Notes: generated by a model from the letters alone, not told the origin. A stretch of 64,000 nt of DNA from Cytobacillus sp. IB215665 (GCF_033963835.1 NZ_JAXBME010000001.1:310001-374000), one strand, 5' to 3'. Shown: positions 44,443-54,110, numbered from the stretch's first letter. Numbers and translations: made by a program.

Positions 44443-44974
44443 CGAAAAGATTGTTGAGTGCATTCTTAAAGGTACACCTTTATTTGTTATCCTGCGAATT
44501 TGAGGCTGCGAAATACATATTAACAAACAGGGTTATACTCCAATTACTTAAGTGGAATTGGAGTTTCCGGCGGTATCCACTTGTGAAACTAGCTTGAGTG
44601 TAAGTGCTGTGCAGCGCTTCTTTTTCAATTAATAAAATGTAACCCCTTTCATTAAAGGGTGTTTCGTACTATGACATCACTCAACGAAACAAATTGTAGG
44701 AAGTTCATTGAAGAGTTCCTGAATGGCGCACTTGTATGGTGACATGACTCTATAATTTTGTTATTTATTGTAAAATTGACGCAAGTTCTGTCAAGGTAAA
44801 GGTGCCTTCTGTGCAATGTTTTCTTCTTTGTACGAAAAATCACAAAGGTAGCCTGGGAGAAAAATTAATGTTTTCGCTACATTTTAGCTTATAATTCATG
44901 TAAAATACATTATGCAATGATTATTTATTTCATAATCAAATTTTTAACAGTATTGATAAGGATGGGTTAATGTA
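44443..44974. other. Gene-free region between degU and the degV-family gene
   Basis: Contains an ACTCCAATT/AATTGGAGT hairpin (44537-44564), the terminator at 44602 and a possible MITE-like fragment (TTTGTACGAAAAATCAC near 44827). No coding sequence supported. Confidence 0.5.
44602..44625 (+). terminator. Rho-independent terminator of degS-degU
   Basis: AAGTGCT/AGCGCTT stem (one G-U) with GTGC loop, then C and TTTTT. Confidence 0.65.
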
Positions 44975-45817
44975 ATGAAAACGGCAATCTTAACTGATAG
45001 TACGGCATATATCCCTAAGAAAACACGTGACAATCTGCATATATCAATGATCCCACTCGTTGTTAATTTTAAGAATGAATCATTTGAAGAAGAGATTGAA
45101 ATTACAACAGATCAGTTTTATGAAAAGGTTCGCCAAAACGATGAGCTCCCAACAACTTCACAGCCATCTATCGGTTTATTTGTGGAAAAGTTTGAACAAC
45201 TAGCTCACGATTTTGATGCGGTCATTAGCATTCACCTTTCCAGTGGAATAAGCGGAACATATCAAGGTGCAGTCGCAGCTGGAGAAATGGTTGACAATAT
45301 TAAAGTATTTACATTTGATTCCGAAATTAGCTGTATGATGCAAGGTTTCTATGCTATTGAAGCAGCTCAAATGGCTAATGAGGGAAAATCACCTAACGAC
45401 ATCATAGCTAGACTAAATGAAATGAAGAAAACATTGAAGGCATATTTTATGGTCGATGATTTGTCTCACCTCCAACGTGGGGGACGCTTAAGCAGTGCTC
45501 AAGCGATGATTGGCAGCCTATTACAAGTAAAGCCAATTCTTCATTTTGTAGATAAAATGATTGTACCGTCCGAAAAGATCCGTACGAGAAAAAAAGCACT
45601 CCAGCGTATAATCGAACTTTTTGAACAAGAAGCCGAAAAGGGTCTGCCTATGAAAGCAGTATTAATACATTCAAATCGTCAACAAGAGGTTGAAAAGCTG
45701 CAAGATCAGCTTGAACAGAAATTCCCTCATGTTGAATTTAGCATCAGTTACTTTGGTCCGGTGATTGGCACACATCTTGGAGAAGGTGCCATAGGATTTG
45801 GCTGGTATATAAAATAA
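44975..45817 (+). CDS. DegV-family fatty-acid-binding protein (FakB type)
   Basis: 280 aa. DegV fold: ILTDSTAYIPK at the N-terminus, TTSQPSIGLFVEKFE, HLSSGISGTYQGA (fatty-acid carboxylate-binding Ser region), VDDLSHLQRGGRLS and the C-terminal FGPVIGTHLGEGAIGFGW. FakB-type proteins present fatty acids to the kinase FakA for entry into phospholipid synthesis. The B. subtilis gene at this place, between degU and comFA, is yviA. Start ATG 44975. Its own terminator follows at 45832. Confidence 0.92.
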   Translation: MKTAILTDSTAYIPKKTRDNLHISMIPLVVNFKNESFEEEIEITTDQFYEKVRQNDELPTTSQPSIGLFVEKFEQLAHDFDAVISIHLSSGISGTYQGAVAAGEMVDNIKVFTFDSEISCMMQGFYAIEAAQMANEGKSPNDIIARLNEMKKTLKAYFMVDDLSHLQRGGRLSSAQAMIGSLLQVKPILHFVDKMIVPSEKIRTRKKALQRIIELFEQEAEKGLPMKAVLIHSNRQQEVEKLQDQLEQKFPHVEFSISYFGPVIGTHLGEGAIGFGWYIK

Positions 45818-45831
45818 TGATTTTGATACAT

Positions 45832-45864
45832 GCGTTGCAGGTACACTATCTGCAACGCTGTTTT
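45832..45864 (+). terminator. Rho-independent terminator of the degV-family gene
   Basis: GCGTTGCAG/CTGCAACGC 9-bp perfect stem, 9-nt loop, then TGTTTT. Confidence 0.75.
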
Positions 45865-45971
45865 GTTATATTGAGGTGTATTTAAGCAATTGATGAGATA
45901 TCACGATTTCAAGTAAATGAACTTTGTTAGGTTTAGTTGAGAGAAACAGGATCGACCAATAAGATGGAGCT

Positions 45972-46370
45972 GTTGGACAGTAAACCGTAGTATTTCGACA
46001 GTAAGAAGTCGAGTTTGGACAGTAAAAGAGCGTTTTTGGACAGAAAGAGGTCGAGTTTGGACAGTAAAGGAGCGTTTTTGGACAGAAAGAGGTCGAGTTT
46101 GGACAGTAAAGTAGCGTATTTGGACAGAAAGAGGTCGAGTTTGGACAGTAAAGTAGCACTTTTGGACAGAAAGATGTTGAGTTTGGACAGTAAAGTAGCG
46201 TATTTGGACAGAAAGAGGTCGAGTTTGGACAGTAAAGTAGCACTTTTGGACAGAAAGATGTTGAGTTTGGACAGTAAAGTAGCGTATTTGGACAGAAAGA
46301 GGTCGAGTTTGGACAGTAAAGTAGCACTTTTCGACAGTAAAACCATAAATTTGGACAATAGACCAATCAG
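45972..46370. repeat. 21-bp minisatellite, about 19 units, with 42- and 84-bp higher order
   Basis: Units begin TTTGGACAG every 21 bp from 45972. Two unit types alternate (TTTGGACAGTAAAGTAGC.. and TTTGGACAGAAAGAGGTCGAG), giving a 42-bp period. From unit 7 to 17 the tails run GTA / GGTCGAG / ACT / ATGTTGAG in strict rotation, giving an 84-bp period. The outer units (1, 2, 18, 19) are diverged, with TTTCGACAG. Because 21 is a multiple of three and the unit lacks stops, four frames stay open for 120-166 codons; I treat these as an artefact. Confidence 0.95.
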
Positions 46371-46523
46371 ACAATAAAATAAAAAATCTAGTCAGTAAAA
46401 CAGCAGGCTAAGCTCAAATTAAAGATCTATACTGAAACGTATATATTTTCCAACATTAAGAGGACTACAGTGAAAAATGTCGAATAACTTACTTGTCAAA
46501 AAATATACAATAAGGAGGAATAT
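46371..46523. other. comFA upstream region
   Basis: AT-rich, no gene. TTGACA-like or ComK boxes are not distinct. The comFA ribosome site is AAGGAGGA at 46511-46518. Confidence 0.4.
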
Positions 46524-48026
46524 ATGCGCTTTTTAAGTAAACAGGGACTCCTTATCCCCGAACCCCTTGTCCAACCCCTGAATCATGAACGAGCTAGATC
46601 AATTCGACATGCCACAGCCATTCACACCCCGACCTTAAACACTTCCTTCAATTACTCAAAAGAATTGCAGCAGCTATTAGCAGGAAAACAAACGCTTCTA
46701 TGTGCTATCACTCACCCGGTTGAACAAATTTACGAGCATTATAAGAATGGATATGTATCATATACAAAAGGAATTGCTGAACAGAGAGGTTTATCTACTT
46801 GCGCGAGGTGCGGGAATAACGACAAGCATCTTTTCGGTGAATTTGACTGTGCTCGCTGTCAAGAGTCGTGCACGTATTGCAGAAAGTGTATACAGCTAGG
46901 GCGTATAAGTACGTGCACTGCACTTATTCATTGGCTCGGTCCTATCAATACAAGTGTCATAAAAAACCCACTACAATGGACTGGCACATTATCGAAGGGG
47001 CAACAAGTGGCTTCACAACGTGTTGTACAAGCAGTAACAAACAATAAAGACCTACTCGTCTGGGCTGTATGTGGTGCTGGCAAAACGGAGGTTTTATTTC
47101 ATGGGATTGAAGCAGCATTACGAGCAGGAAAAAGTGTATGTATTGCAACACCACGTACAGATGTAGTGTTAGAGCTTGCTCCTCGTATGCGATCAGCCTT
47201 TCCACAGGTCGAAGTCATCGCTCTCTACGGAGGAAGTGAAGATCGCGGGAAAATAGCACCTATCACAATTACTACTACTCATCAACTGCATCGATATTAT
47301 CAAGCCTTCGATATTGTCATTATTGATGAAGTCGATGCTTTTCCGTACTCTATTGATCCGATGCTCCAATATGCAGTCCTACAAGCAAAAAAACTTACCT
47401 CTCCAACGATTTATTTAACCGCAACTCCATCAAAAAAATGGCAACGAGAAATAGCATCCAATAGGCGTGATGCCGTTACAATCCCAGCCCGTTATCATGG
47501 CTTTTCATTGCCACTTCCTACATTTCAATCGTGTGGAGACTGGCGTAAGTTGTTACAGAAAAAACGTCTACCAAAACCTGTGCTCGCATGGTTGCTAAAC
47601 CACCTCACTGAAAATAAGCAAGCGCTACTATTTGTCCCTCACATTGAAGCTTTATCGACAGTTGTCGAATTATTAAAACGTCACCATTCGAAAATTGAAG
47701 GCGTTCACGCAAATGATGTGACACGTAAAGAAAAGGTGTCTGCATTTCGTGACGGTAGCATACCTATTCTCATCACAACCACCATATTAGAGCGTGGAAT
47801 CACAATACCTAATATTAATGTTGCGGTGCTAGGTGCTGAGGATCGAATATTTACTGAGAGCGCATTAGTGCAAATTGCAGGACGGGTCGGTCGTAGTGCC
47901 AAGCATCCAACTGGTGAAATCCGCCTATTTCATTTCGGTAAAACAAAGGCGATGCTTCATGCAAAACGGCATATAGCGTATATGAATGCTGAAGGTGAAA
48001 GGATGGGGCTGCTTCATAGGGGATAA
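46524..48026 (+). CDS. comFA: Competence DNA helicase ComFA
   Basis: 500 aa DEAD-box-like ATPase required for uptake of transforming DNA across the membrane. A four-cysteine zinc region lies N-terminally (C93, C96, C109, C112, then C116/C119/C122). The ATPase core has Walker A GAGKT (184-188), DEVD (268-271), motif III TATPS, and C-terminal helicase motifs ILERGITIP and QIAGRVGRS. All are intact. Ribosome site AAGGAGGA. Followed by comFC with no comFB between. The minisatellite lies 150 bp upstream. Confidence 0.94.
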   Translation: MRFLSKQGLLIPEPLVQPLNHERARSIRHATAIHTPTLNTSFNYSKELQQLLAGKQTLLCAITHPVEQIYEHYKNGYVSYTKGIAEQRGLSTCARCGNNDKHLFGEFDCARCQESCTYCRKCIQLGRISTCTALIHWLGPINTSVIKNPLQWTGTLSKGQQVASQRVVQAVTNNKDLLVWAVCGAGKTEVLFHGIEAALRAGKSVCIATPRTDVVLELAPRMRSAFPQVEVIALYGGSEDRGKIAPITITTTHQLHRYYQAFDIVIIDEVDAFPYSIDPMLQYAVLQAKKLTSPTIYLTATPSKKWQREIASNRRDAVTIPARYHGFSLPLPTFQSCGDWRKLLQKKRLPKPVLAWLLNHLTENKQALLFVPHIEALSTVVELLKRHHSKIEGVHANDVTRKEKVSAFRDGSIPILITTTILERGITIPNINVAVLGAEDRIFTESALVQIAGRVGRSAKHPTGEIRLFHFGKTKAMLHAKRHIAYMNAEGERMGLLHRG

Positions 48027-48130
48027 TTTTTTGCCAGGTTATTAAAACTAAATTGCCATTTTCCCTTGATAATATACGACTTCCTTCGTTAAATATGTGT
48101 TTTAGTAGGAAGATTACAGGAGGTTTGGTT

Positions 48131-48847
48131 ATGTCATATTGTATACTTTGTCATGAGCCAATTAAACAGGAGGTCAGCTGGCATGACCTGGTTTTTAAAA
48201 TTGATCAGCAAAAAGTTTGTTCAGCATGTCATGAGAGCTTTGCCTACATTGAAGGTGATGTATGTAAGGTTTGTGGACGACCGTTAGCAGAGCTTGCCAA
48301 CAAATATAAGCACGGTGATTCATGCTATGATTGCATTCGATGGGAAGAAGATATTCGGTGGCAAGGTGTTTTAATGAAAAATCGTTCTATTTATTTGTAT
48401 AACGATTTTATGAAGGAGAAGTTGAACTTATTTAAATTCCGTGGTGACTTTATGATCGCACATGCATTTAAACAACCAATACAAGCGTGCTTTAACATGT
48501 ACTTTAATGAAAACGACTATATTATGCCCATTCCGTTAAGTGAAGAAAGGTTATACGAACGCGGCTTTAATCAAGCTACGGCACTTGCAAGTTTACTAGA
48601 GCTCCCCATCCTAAACCCACTTTCTCGAACCCATCATGAAAAACAATCTAAAAAATCAAGAATGGAACGTCTACAATCAACCAATGTTTTTACAATGAAT
48701 GAGGATCATAGAAATGAGCTTAACAATAAATGTGTGTTACTCATTGACGACATTTATACGACTGGTTCAACTGTACGACACGCTGCAGAGGTGCTTCGAC
48801 AAGCAGGTGCAAAGTCGGTTTCTTCTCTTACTCTAGTAAGAGGATGA
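48131..48847 (+). CDS. comFC: ComFC phosphoribosyltransferase-fold competence protein
   Basis: 238 aa. N-terminal zinc-binding CxxC pairs (CILC, CSAC, CKVC, CYDC) and a C-terminal PRTase domain with the PRPP loop LLIDDIYTTGST and IPLSEERLYERGFNQA. ComFC partners ComFA in DNA uptake. Start chosen at ATG 48131 after CAGGAGG; an in-frame ATG at 48053 lacks a site and adds 26 unconserved residues. Separated from comFA by about 100 bp, where B. subtilis has comFB. Confidence 0.93.
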   Translation: MSYCILCHEPIKQEVSWHDLVFKIDQQKVCSACHESFAYIEGDVCKVCGRPLAELANKYKHGDSCYDCIRWEEDIRWQGVLMKNRSIYLYNDFMKEKLNLFKFRGDFMIAHAFKQPIQACFNMYFNENDYIMPIPLSEERLYERGFNQATALASLLELPILNPLSRTHHEKQSKKSRMERLQSTNVFTMNEDHRNELNNKCVLLIDDIYTTGSTVRHAAEVLRQAGAKSVSSLTLVRG

Positions 48848-48970
48848 GTAAGAGAGTTTATGATACGAGAAGTTTCACTTTATAATTATGATCGACAAGC
48901 GATATAATAAAGTTATCTATTAGAATTCTACTAACCAACTGAAGAGAATGGCTGAAAGGAGAAAGATGCT

Positions 48971-49399
48971 ATGGCTGAGTTAGATAATTGCCCAAAATGT
49001 GACAATATATTTGTGAAAAATCAATTTCGTGATGTATGCGACAACTGCTATAAAGAAGAGGAAAAAGCATACCAAGAAGTATATAATTATATCCGCAAAA
49101 GGGAAAACAGAACTGCAACTATGGATCAAGTTGTCGTTGCAACAGGGGTAGAGGAAGAGTTAATCATTAAATTTATTAAAAAAGGTCGTTTAAAATTAGC
49201 TCAATTTCCTAACCTCGGTTATCAATGTGAGCGCTGTGGAACAACAATTCGCGACGGTAAGATTTGTCCAAACTGTGTGAGAGAATTACAAACTGATTTA
49301 TTTACTCATAATAAAGAAGAAACACGTAAACAAGAATTGAAAGAAAAAGAAAAAGAAACCATTACTTATTTTTCGGTTAATAAAAATCGTAATAAGTGA
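48971..49399 (+). CDS. yvyF: Flagellar operon protein YvyF
   Basis: 142 aa, the conserved family between comF and flgM in Bacillus. N-terminal zinc pairs (NCPKC, VCDNC), a central helical domain (YNYIRKRENRTATMDQVVVATG then VEEELIIKFIKKGRL) and a second zinc pair (CERC, CPNC). The C-terminus is Lys/Glu-rich. Regulatory role suspected, not established. Ribosome site GAAAGGAG. Downstream, 385 bp separate it from flgM. Confidence 0.9.
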   Translation: MAELDNCPKCDNIFVKNQFRDVCDNCYKEEEKAYQEVYNYIRKRENRTATMDQVVVATGVEEELIIKFIKKGRLKLAQFPNLGYQCERCGTTIRDGKICPNCVRELQTDLFTHNKEETRKQELKEKEKETITYFSVNKNRNK

Positions 49400-49784
49400 A
49401 GCTAATCTATCAAATTACAAGAGGCTACATTTATAGTAGCTTTAAGAACTAACATTACGCTGAAGGATCTTACTTCGCTTTATGCCTAGATGCTAGAAAG
49501 TGAGTTTGATCCTTTAACTGTGTCTATGGTTGATGCTTTTTGTACTGAGGCATATTAAACGATATTTCGTAGCACTTTTTCTTCAATAAAAAGATGAGAA
49601 CGGTATAAATCCTCATCTAACAATAGCACGATGTTTACTACAACAATCTTCTTAAGATAATACCTCACAGCATTCATACTATAAAATAAATAATTTTTCG
49701 TCACGCTACATTTAACAATCTCCCAAATTAACCGATAATAAAAACAAGATGATACTTCTGCCGCGAGGAAAGTGAGGGATCGGC
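49400..49784. other. Region between yvyF and flgM with sigma-D-like promoter
   Basis: Contains an extended imperfect hairpin (AAGGATC 49463 with GATCCTT 49508) and the flgM promoter at 49714. No gene. Confidence 0.5.
49714..49740 (+). promoter_or_regulatory. Sigma-D-like promoter of flgM
   Basis: TTAA (49714-49717), 15-bp spacer, ACCGATAA (49733-49740), near the Bacillus sigma-D pattern TAAA-N15-GCCGATAT. It lies 44 bp before the flgM start. Confidence 0.6.
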
Positions 49785-50048
49785 ATGAAAATAAACCAAT
49801 TCGGGGTATCTGGAATCAACCCGTATAAGCAACAACTGAATAAGCTTGATACAATCAAAAAAAACAACACGATGAAAGATAAATTAGAAATTTCTTCAGC
49901 TGCTAAGGAGCTTCAAGAAACGACAGATATTGAAGCTGCTCGTCAAGAAAAGGTTGAGGCAATTAAGCAACAAGTAGACAGTGGAACATATACGATCAAT
50001 CGTGAAGCTGTTGCAAGAGGAATATACGACTTTTATTCGAAAAAATAG
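49785..50048 (+). CDS. flgM: Anti-sigma-D factor FlgM
   Basis: 87 aa. Typical FlgM: MKINQFGVSGINPYKQQ, a disordered middle, DKLEISSAAKELQE and the C-terminal sigma-binding region ARQEKVEAIKQQVDSGTY-TINREAVARGIYDFY. It holds the flagellar sigma factor inactive until hook completion. First gene of a tight run to flgL; flgN starts 12 bp after its stop. Own sigma-D-like promoter gives feedback. Confidence 0.95.
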   Translation: MKINQFGVSGINPYKQQLNKLDTIKKNNTMKDKLEISSAAKELQETTDIEAARQEKVEAIKQQVDSGTYTINREAVARGIYDFYSKK

Positions 50049-50059
50049 GAGGGGGAGCA

Positions 50060-50551
50060 TTGTCAGTTCAAGCCTTACAATCAACGCTACAAAAAATGTA
50101 CAAGATCCATAAAAGCTTGTACGATCTAGGCACCAAGAAAACCGATATTGTAAAAAAAGGCGACATTAAAGCCCTCGATACATTATTAAAGGATGAACAA
50201 AAACATGTCGCTGCCATTCGTACGCTTGATGAAGAACGGAAAAAACAAGTGTACAAAATGGTCAGCGGTCATACAATTGCAGGAAGTGAGCCGACGGTTA
50301 CAGATTGCATCGACATCGCAGCTGGTGATGACAAACAGCAATTAATTCACATCCAATCACAGCTTACTCAAATCATAAACGAGCTAAAACAACAAAATGA
50401 ACTTAATCAACAGCTGTTATATCAATCGTTACAATTTGTAAATATCTCATTAGACATGCTCCTGCCACAGCCAGAAGTATTTAATTATGAAAAGCCAGCA
50501 ATGTCAGAAGGGCCTCAACCAAGTCGTTCATTGTTTGATTCGAAAGCATAA
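50060..50551 (+). CDS. flgN: FlgN, chaperone for hook-associated proteins
   Basis: 163 aa, all-helical FlgN family (YvyG in B. subtilis). N-terminal LQKMYKIHKSLYDLGTKKTD and C-terminal helix NQQLLYQSLQFVNISLDMLLP are typical; the C-terminus binds FlgK/FlgL. Start is TTG 50060, fixed by the very strong GGAGGGGG 4 nt upstream. Lies between flgM and flgK. Confidence 0.9.
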   Translation: MSVQALQSTLQKMYKIHKSLYDLGTKKTDIVKKGDIKALDTLLKDEQKHVAAIRTLDEERKKQVYKMVSGHTIAGSEPTVTDCIDIAAGDDKQQLIHIQSQLTQIINELKQQNELNQQLLYQSLQFVNISLDMLLPQPEVFNYEKPAMSEGPQPSRSLFDSKA

Positions 50552-50648
50552 GCGGTTATTAGCTTATGACCTTTGATGTGTCTGGAGTGAGTCAAAAAAT
50601 AGATCTTAAATTCTACTTTTCTATGTTTTACAAAGGAGGAAACACAGC

Positions 50649-52469
50649 ATGACTTCAACCTTTCATGGGTTAGAAACCGCCCGCCGCGGTATGGCTACAC
50701 AGCAGTCAGCATTATATACAGTTGGACATAATATCGCCAATGCCAACACACCTGGCTATACAAGACAACGAGTGAACTTTGTCCAAACAGAGCCATATCC
50801 ATCAGCAGCGATCAATCGTCCAGATATGCCTGGACAAATTGGAACAGGCGTTGAGACAGGTTCAGTACAACGCATGCGTGATAGCTTTTTGGACGTTCAA
50901 TTTCGAGGTGAAAATAGTAAGCTAGGTTATTGGGACTCACGCGCACAAGCGCTTGAAAGAATGGAAGGCATTATGAATGAACCATCAGATACAGGTTTGG
51001 CAAATGTCATTGATCGTTTTTGGCAATCATGGCAGGATTTAGCGGTAGACCCGTCAAATGCAGGTGCCCGCGAAGTTGTACAGCAGAGGGGTATCGCAGT
51101 TGCCGAAACATTCAACTACATATCTGATTCGTTACAGGCTATCCAAAATGATTTGCAAAATGAACTAAGCGTAACAGAAAAAGAAATAAACTCTCTAGCA
51201 GATCAAATCAATGATATAAACCGACAAATTGCCGATGTCGAACCGCATGGTTATTTACCAAATGATTTATATGATGAACGTGATCGTTTGCTAGATCAAT
51301 TATCATCTCTCGTAAATATTAAAGTTACGAATACATCTAGTGGTGGTCAAGCATTAGATATAGCAGAAGGAAAAGTGACGGTACATATTGTTGACAGCAC
51401 AGGTAATCAAATTGGCACACTTGTGGATGGTAAATTTGATATTGTAAATGAACTATCGGTTAATTACAGTAATGACGGGCTAGTGGAAAGCGTCGATTTA
51501 GGTTCACAAAAAGGTATTGCTGTAGAAGACTTCGGCTCCGTCGGTTCGTTTGTTAGTTTGATTGAATCATATGGTTATCAAGATCGTAACGGCACACCTA
51601 AAGTTGGTGTGTATCCTGAGATGCTTCAGAAAATTGATGAAATGGCATATCAATTTGCGATGGAAATTAACCGTGTTCACCAATCGGGCTGGAATATTAC
51701 AGATATTAATGATGGAACTCATAACGGTGTGAATTTCTTTGAAAATCTTACAGGTGTTGAGGGAGCAGCAAGTGCACTTAAAGTAGATGACGTCATTATG
51801 GCATCTATTGATAATATTGCAGCAGCAGCTGATAAAAGCGGATTAGTCGTTGAAGGTGGTTTTAGTGGGAATATCGGTGGAACTGCTTATGGTGATATAC
51901 GATTAGAAATAGCTGTTTCTAATGGGGTGTATAGTTATAGTATATACGACAGTCTAAACAATCCGATAAAAACTAATCAACCGATAGATGATCTTGCAAA
52001 TGATCTACCTGACCTTTCAATAGATATTTCTCATTTAGACAGTGGTATTGCCAATGGTAGCTGGACATTTAATATTTCAGAAGGGTCTGTTTGGGATTTC
52101 GCTTTTTCATCAAATGGCCCTGATAGTCCAAATTTGGGTGATGGAGATAATGCGCTAGCTTTAGCTGAAGTGAAAAATAGATTGATGAATATTGGTGGCG
52201 ACTCAACGACAATCCAAAACTATTATGAAGGTATCATTGGTGAAATGGCAGTTGATACGCAGGAAGCTGAACGTTTAGCTTATAATAGCTCGGTATTACG
52301 AGACTCTGTTGAAACGAACCGGCAATCAGTGAGCGCGGTATCGTTAGATGAAGAAATGACAAATATGATTACATTTCAGCATGCGTACAATGCGTCTGCT
52401 CGAATGATTACATTAACAGATGAAATATTAGATAAAGTTATAAACGGTTTAGGAATCGGTGGAAGGTAG
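50649..52469 (+). CDS. flgK: Flagellar hook-associated protein 1 FlgK
   Basis: 606 aa (B. subtilis 507). The N-terminal rod signature TFHGLETARRGMATQQSAL, then TVGHNIANANTPGYTRQ, and the C-terminal flg_bbr_C (VSLDEEMTNMITFQHAYNAS, then ARMITLTDEILDKVI) are complete; the extra ~100 residues lie in the central variable domain (about 290-490). Forms the first hook-filament junction ring outside the cell. Ribosome site AAAGGAGG. Followed 7 bp later by flgL. Confidence 0.96.
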   Translation: MTSTFHGLETARRGMATQQSALYTVGHNIANANTPGYTRQRVNFVQTEPYPSAAINRPDMPGQIGTGVETGSVQRMRDSFLDVQFRGENSKLGYWDSRAQALERMEGIMNEPSDTGLANVIDRFWQSWQDLAVDPSNAGAREVVQQRGIAVAETFNYISDSLQAIQNDLQNELSVTEKEINSLADQINDINRQIADVEPHGYLPNDLYDERDRLLDQLSSLVNIKVTNTSSGGQALDIAEGKVTVHIVDSTGNQIGTLVDGKFDIVNELSVNYSNDGLVESVDLGSQKGIAVEDFGSVGSFVSLIESYGYQDRNGTPKVGVYPEMLQKIDEMAYQFAMEINRVHQSGWNITDINDGTHNGVNFFENLTGVEGAASALKVDDVIMASIDNIAAAADKSGLVVEGGFSGNIGGTAYGDIRLEIAVSNGVYSYSIYDSLNNPIKTNQPIDDLANDLPDLSIDISHLDSGIANGSWTFNISEGSVWDFAFSSNGPDSPNLGDGDNALALAEVKNRLMNIGGDSTTIQNYYEGIIGEMAVDTQEAERLAYNSSVLRDSVETNRQSVSAVSLDEEMTNMITFQHAYNASARMITLTDEILDKVINGLGIGGR

Positions 52470-52476
52470 GTGTTAA

Positions 52477-53355
52477 ATGATGCGTGTCACACAAGGAATG
52501 TTAGCTAACAATTCATTACGTCATCTAAGTAATAGCTATGAAAAGCTTGGCAAGCTGCAAGATCAATTATCAACAGGTAAAAAAATTACTCGACCGTCAG
52601 ATGATCCTGTTGTAGCGATGAAGGGTATGTATTATCGCACAAATTTAACTGAGGTTGAACAGTATAAGCGTAACTTGTCTGAGGCATATATGTGGATGGA
52701 TAATTCAGAGGATGCAATTAGTCATGCTAATAATGCCATGCAAAGGGTTCGGGAGCTTGTAGTACAAGGGAATAATGACGCATTAAGTGCAGAGGACAAG
52801 GAAGCGATAGCAAATGAAATTGAACAAATTAAAGAGGATATAGTATCTGTAGCAAACACAAAGGTAGCAGGTAAATATATATTTAATGGAACAGCGATCG
52901 ACAAAGCGCCAGTTCAGAGTGGCTCACCTCCTACAGCTAACCAGCAGACAGATGCTTTTTCTATTGAAGTTTCCCAAGGTGTACAGCTACAAGTGAATGT
53001 TGATCCGAGTAATATTTTCGGGCAGGGTTTATTTGATACGCTACAAGCAATTGAAGATAATCTTAACGGTAACCCGTCTGCTGATTTAGATACGCTGCTA
53101 GCACAGGTTGATGACCATGTTGATCAAATAAATGCTGAACGTTCATCAATAGGTGCACGGTATAATAGGTTAGAACTAATTGAGGACCGAATTGGTAGTC
53201 AAGAGGTCGTAGCGAATCAAATTTTATCTGAGAATGAGGATATAGATTTAGAGCGAGTGATCATTGATTTAACAATACAAGAAACTGTTCACCGAGCAGC
53301 ATTGGGTGTTGGTGCTGACATTATTCAACCAACATTAATGGACTTTTTACGCTAG
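52477..53355 (+). CDS. flgL: Flagellar hook-associated protein 3 FlgL
   Basis: 292 aa. N-terminal flagellin-like MMRVTQGMLANNSLRHLSN, QDQLSTGKKITRPSDDPVVA and C-terminal NEDIDLERVIIDLTIQETVH. Second junction protein between hook and filament. Two adjacent ATGs (52477, 52480) are possible; GGTAGGTG is upstream. Same operon as flgK. Confidence 0.95.
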   Translation: MMRVTQGMLANNSLRHLSNSYEKLGKLQDQLSTGKKITRPSDDPVVAMKGMYYRTNLTEVEQYKRNLSEAYMWMDNSEDAISHANNAMQRVRELVVQGNNDALSAEDKEAIANEIEQIKEDIVSVANTKVAGKYIFNGTAIDKAPVQSGSPPTANQQTDAFSIEVSQGVQLQVNVDPSNIFGQGLFDTLQAIEDNLNGNPSADLDTLLAQVDDHVDQINAERSSIGARYNRLELIEDRIGSQEVVANQILSENEDIDLERVIIDLTIQETVHRAALGVGADIIQPTLMDFLR

Positions 53356-53504
53356 TTTATCTTTATTCATTACATGCTATCTTCTTTATGGGAGATAGCT
53401 TTTCTAATAGTGATGTATTAAAAGTTTGGAAACAATGACTGTTGAAGATAATCTTACGGGACTTGCTTCCTCCATTTCGAATATGTTTGTTAGGGGTGAG
53501 AACA

Positions 53505-54095
53505 TTGCAATTACCACAAATCCGTCTGCAATCAATATCTGCACAAATTGAATTGAAGGCCAACCAACCACAACAACGTATGGAACAACCAAAAGCTGAA
53601 CTATCAATTCAACAACCGCAAGCGGACGTAAATATAGAAACAATTAAGGGAAAGTTAACGATTGATCAGACACAAGCATGGGAGGATATGGACTTAAAGC
53701 ACATATCTAAACGAATTGAAGAAGCAGCTAATCTAGGGTATCAAGATTGGCTAGATGGGATTGCTAGAAGGGCACAACAAGGTGACGAGCTTATGAAAAT
53801 AGAACTCGGTGGTAATCCAATCGCTAAGCAAGCGAAGGAAAATAGCCAAGATCCGATGTATGATTTTAATATTGGTTACATTCCGTCACACTTTAGTGTC
53901 AAAACAAACTATGAACCTGCGCAAGTGAAGATAGACGTCCAGGTAAATAAGCCAGTAATAGAAGCGAAGAGAAATAAACCAATTCTCGATTACACACCAG
54001 GGGATGTACAAGTAAATTTAGCAAGGTATAATGATTTGCAAATTGATTTTGTGAATTTAAAGCATATTGGTCCCAATTTTGAACTTGAAATATAG
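53505..54095 (+). CDS. yviE: YviE, DUF6470 flagellar-operon protein
   Basis: 196 aa. Conserved Bacillus protein between flgL and fliW; repeats of IQQPQA/VQVN type and GKLTIDQTQAWEDMDLK are typical. Function unknown. The start is TTG 53505 with AGGGGTGAG 4 nt upstream, giving QLPQIRLQSISAQIELK as the N-terminus; an ATG at 53442 would add 21 residues that do not resemble the family. Followed 15 bp later by fliW. Confidence 0.85.
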   Translation: MQLPQIRLQSISAQIELKANQPQQRMEQPKAELSIQQPQADVNIETIKGKLTIDQTQAWEDMDLKHISKRIEEAANLGYQDWLDGIARRAQQGDELMKIELGGNPIAKQAKENSQDPMYDFNIGYIPSHFSVKTNYEPAQVKIDVQVNKPVIEAKRNKPILDYTPGDVQVNLARYNDLQIDFVNLKHIGPNFELEI

Positions 54096-54110
54096 CTGTA
54101 AAGGAATGAA

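Noticed and set aside
45866-46377. Four overlapping ORFs of 120-166 codons with repeats such as LDSKVAYLDRK or YCPNSTSFCPN
   Set aside because: They arise because the 21-bp unit is stop-free and a multiple of three in several frames. None has a ribosome site at its start and all four cannot be genes; treated as a noncoding minisatellite.
53442-53504. ATG start for yviE
   Set aside because: The added residues do not look like the family and the strong AGGGGTGAG site points to TTG 53505.
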